Positions 63,846-64,000 of a stretch of 64,000 bases of DNA are shown piece after piece. This stretch comes from Luteirhabdus salina (GTDB lineage Bacteria > Bacteroidota > Bacteroidia > Flavobacteriales > Flavobacteriaceae). Both the position numbers and the translations under genes were made by a program. The notes under the pieces were generated by a model, which saw nothing but the letters and a program-made list of their open reading frames with translations, was not told where the DNA came from and made no database searches. Position 1 is the stretch's first letter. Every line of letters begins with the position of its first letter. The stretch lies in the NCBI GenBank assembly GCA_025384855.1, contig JALAHT010000004.1:251846-315845 (forward strand), read 5' to 3'.

Positions 63846-64000
63846 TTATATAAGTGAATGTTGTGTCATTTCTTCGGGTTGGTCGATTTCCATTAAATGA
63901 AGAATCGTAGGGGCAATATCGCCTAAAATACCTTTCTTGACCGATTTAATATTATTATCAACCACAATTAAAGGGACGGGATTCGTAGTATGCGCCGTAT
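63846..64000 (-). CDS. gpmI: 2,3-bisphosphoglycerate-independent phosphoglycerate mutase, C-terminal end (truncated by window edge)
   Basis: The last 50 codons of a gene whose rest lies beyond the window. The translation reads [16 protein letters not shown], then [16 protein letters not shown], and ends [11 protein letters not shown]. This is the highly conserved C-terminus of GpmI, where the His in TAHTTNPVP is part of the metal-binding alkaline-phosphatase-like core. It interconverts 3- and 2-phosphoglycerate in glycolysis. The usual final motif has EMTG; here it is EMTQ. Confidence 0.9.
   Translation of the reverse strand, partial: TAHTTNPVPLIVVDNNIKSVKKGILGDIAPTILHLMEIDQPEEMTQHSLI

Noticed and set aside
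1-64000. Mobile elements, prophage, rRNA or tRNA genes
   Set aside because: No transposase, integrase or phage protein pattern and no cloverleaf or rRNA sequence was seen on either strand.

Overview
The window looks like a chromosomal segment of a marine member of the Flavobacteriaceae (Bacteroidota). The main signs are: a short primary sigma factor without region 1.1; nine upstream matches to the Bacteroidetes -7 promoter box TAnnTTTG and almost no Shine-Dalgarno sites; type IX secretion (T9SS) parts (PorT, plug protein, type A and type B sorting domains); a TamL lipoprotein; and a complete Na+-pumping Nqr operon. Base composition is moderate and even. I see no tRNA, rRNA, insertion sequence, prophage or CRISPR array, so this is mostly core genome.

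Layout. 0-5 kb: truncated membrane AraC-type regulator, BLUF photosensor plus rpe, rpoD, a lipoprotein, proC. 5-9 kb: three-subunit Tat-exported molybdenum hydroxylase. 9-19.4 kb: pnp, rpsO, accD, fbaA, tamL, a TrmH-type rRNA/tRNA methyltransferase, porT and ubiE. 19.5-27.4 kb: trkA-trkH, purT, aspC and a desaturase, then rsmG and a DUF1853 gene. 27.4-27.7 kb: the only gene-free stretch over 300 bases, filled by a degenerate seven-base periodic repeat. 27.7-37 kb: M28 peptidase, PPK2 kinase, a Gmad2 lipoprotein, and a tight five-gene operon (ABC ATPase, ABC permease, MscS channel, outer membrane barrel, sigma-54 activator without a DNA-binding domain). 37-46 kb: DUF6029 barrel with a TlpA-like thioredoxin, Omp28-like lipoprotein, pruA, NRDE protein, apaG, DUF3667 and the T9SS plug. 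46-59 kb: nqrABCDEF, a large T9SS-exported M43 metalloprotease, then DUF4846, an unnamed small protein and apbE. 59-64 kb: T9SS type B surface protein, methyltransferase, map, a small HAD phosphatase, a thioredoxin-like lipoprotein and the 3' end of gpmI.

How the genes fit together. NqrA-F oxidise NADH, reduce quinone and pump sodium. ApbE would attach FMN to NqrB and NqrC, and UbiE makes the menaquinone. TrkAH imports potassium and MscS relieves turgor. TamL builds the outer membrane. PorT and the plug protein belong to T9SS, which would export the M43 protease and the type B surface protein. ProC and PruA link proline and glutamate.

I found no clear new defence or mobile system. The most unusual signal is the heptanucleotide-phased repeat at 27378-27719, with a short relative inside the nqr operon. 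Next are a small protein beside apbE that resembles a YraN-like nuclease fold without its catalytic residues, the sigma-54 activator lacking a helix-turn-helix, an NqrB flavin site reading SGET, and an AccD without its zinc ribbon.
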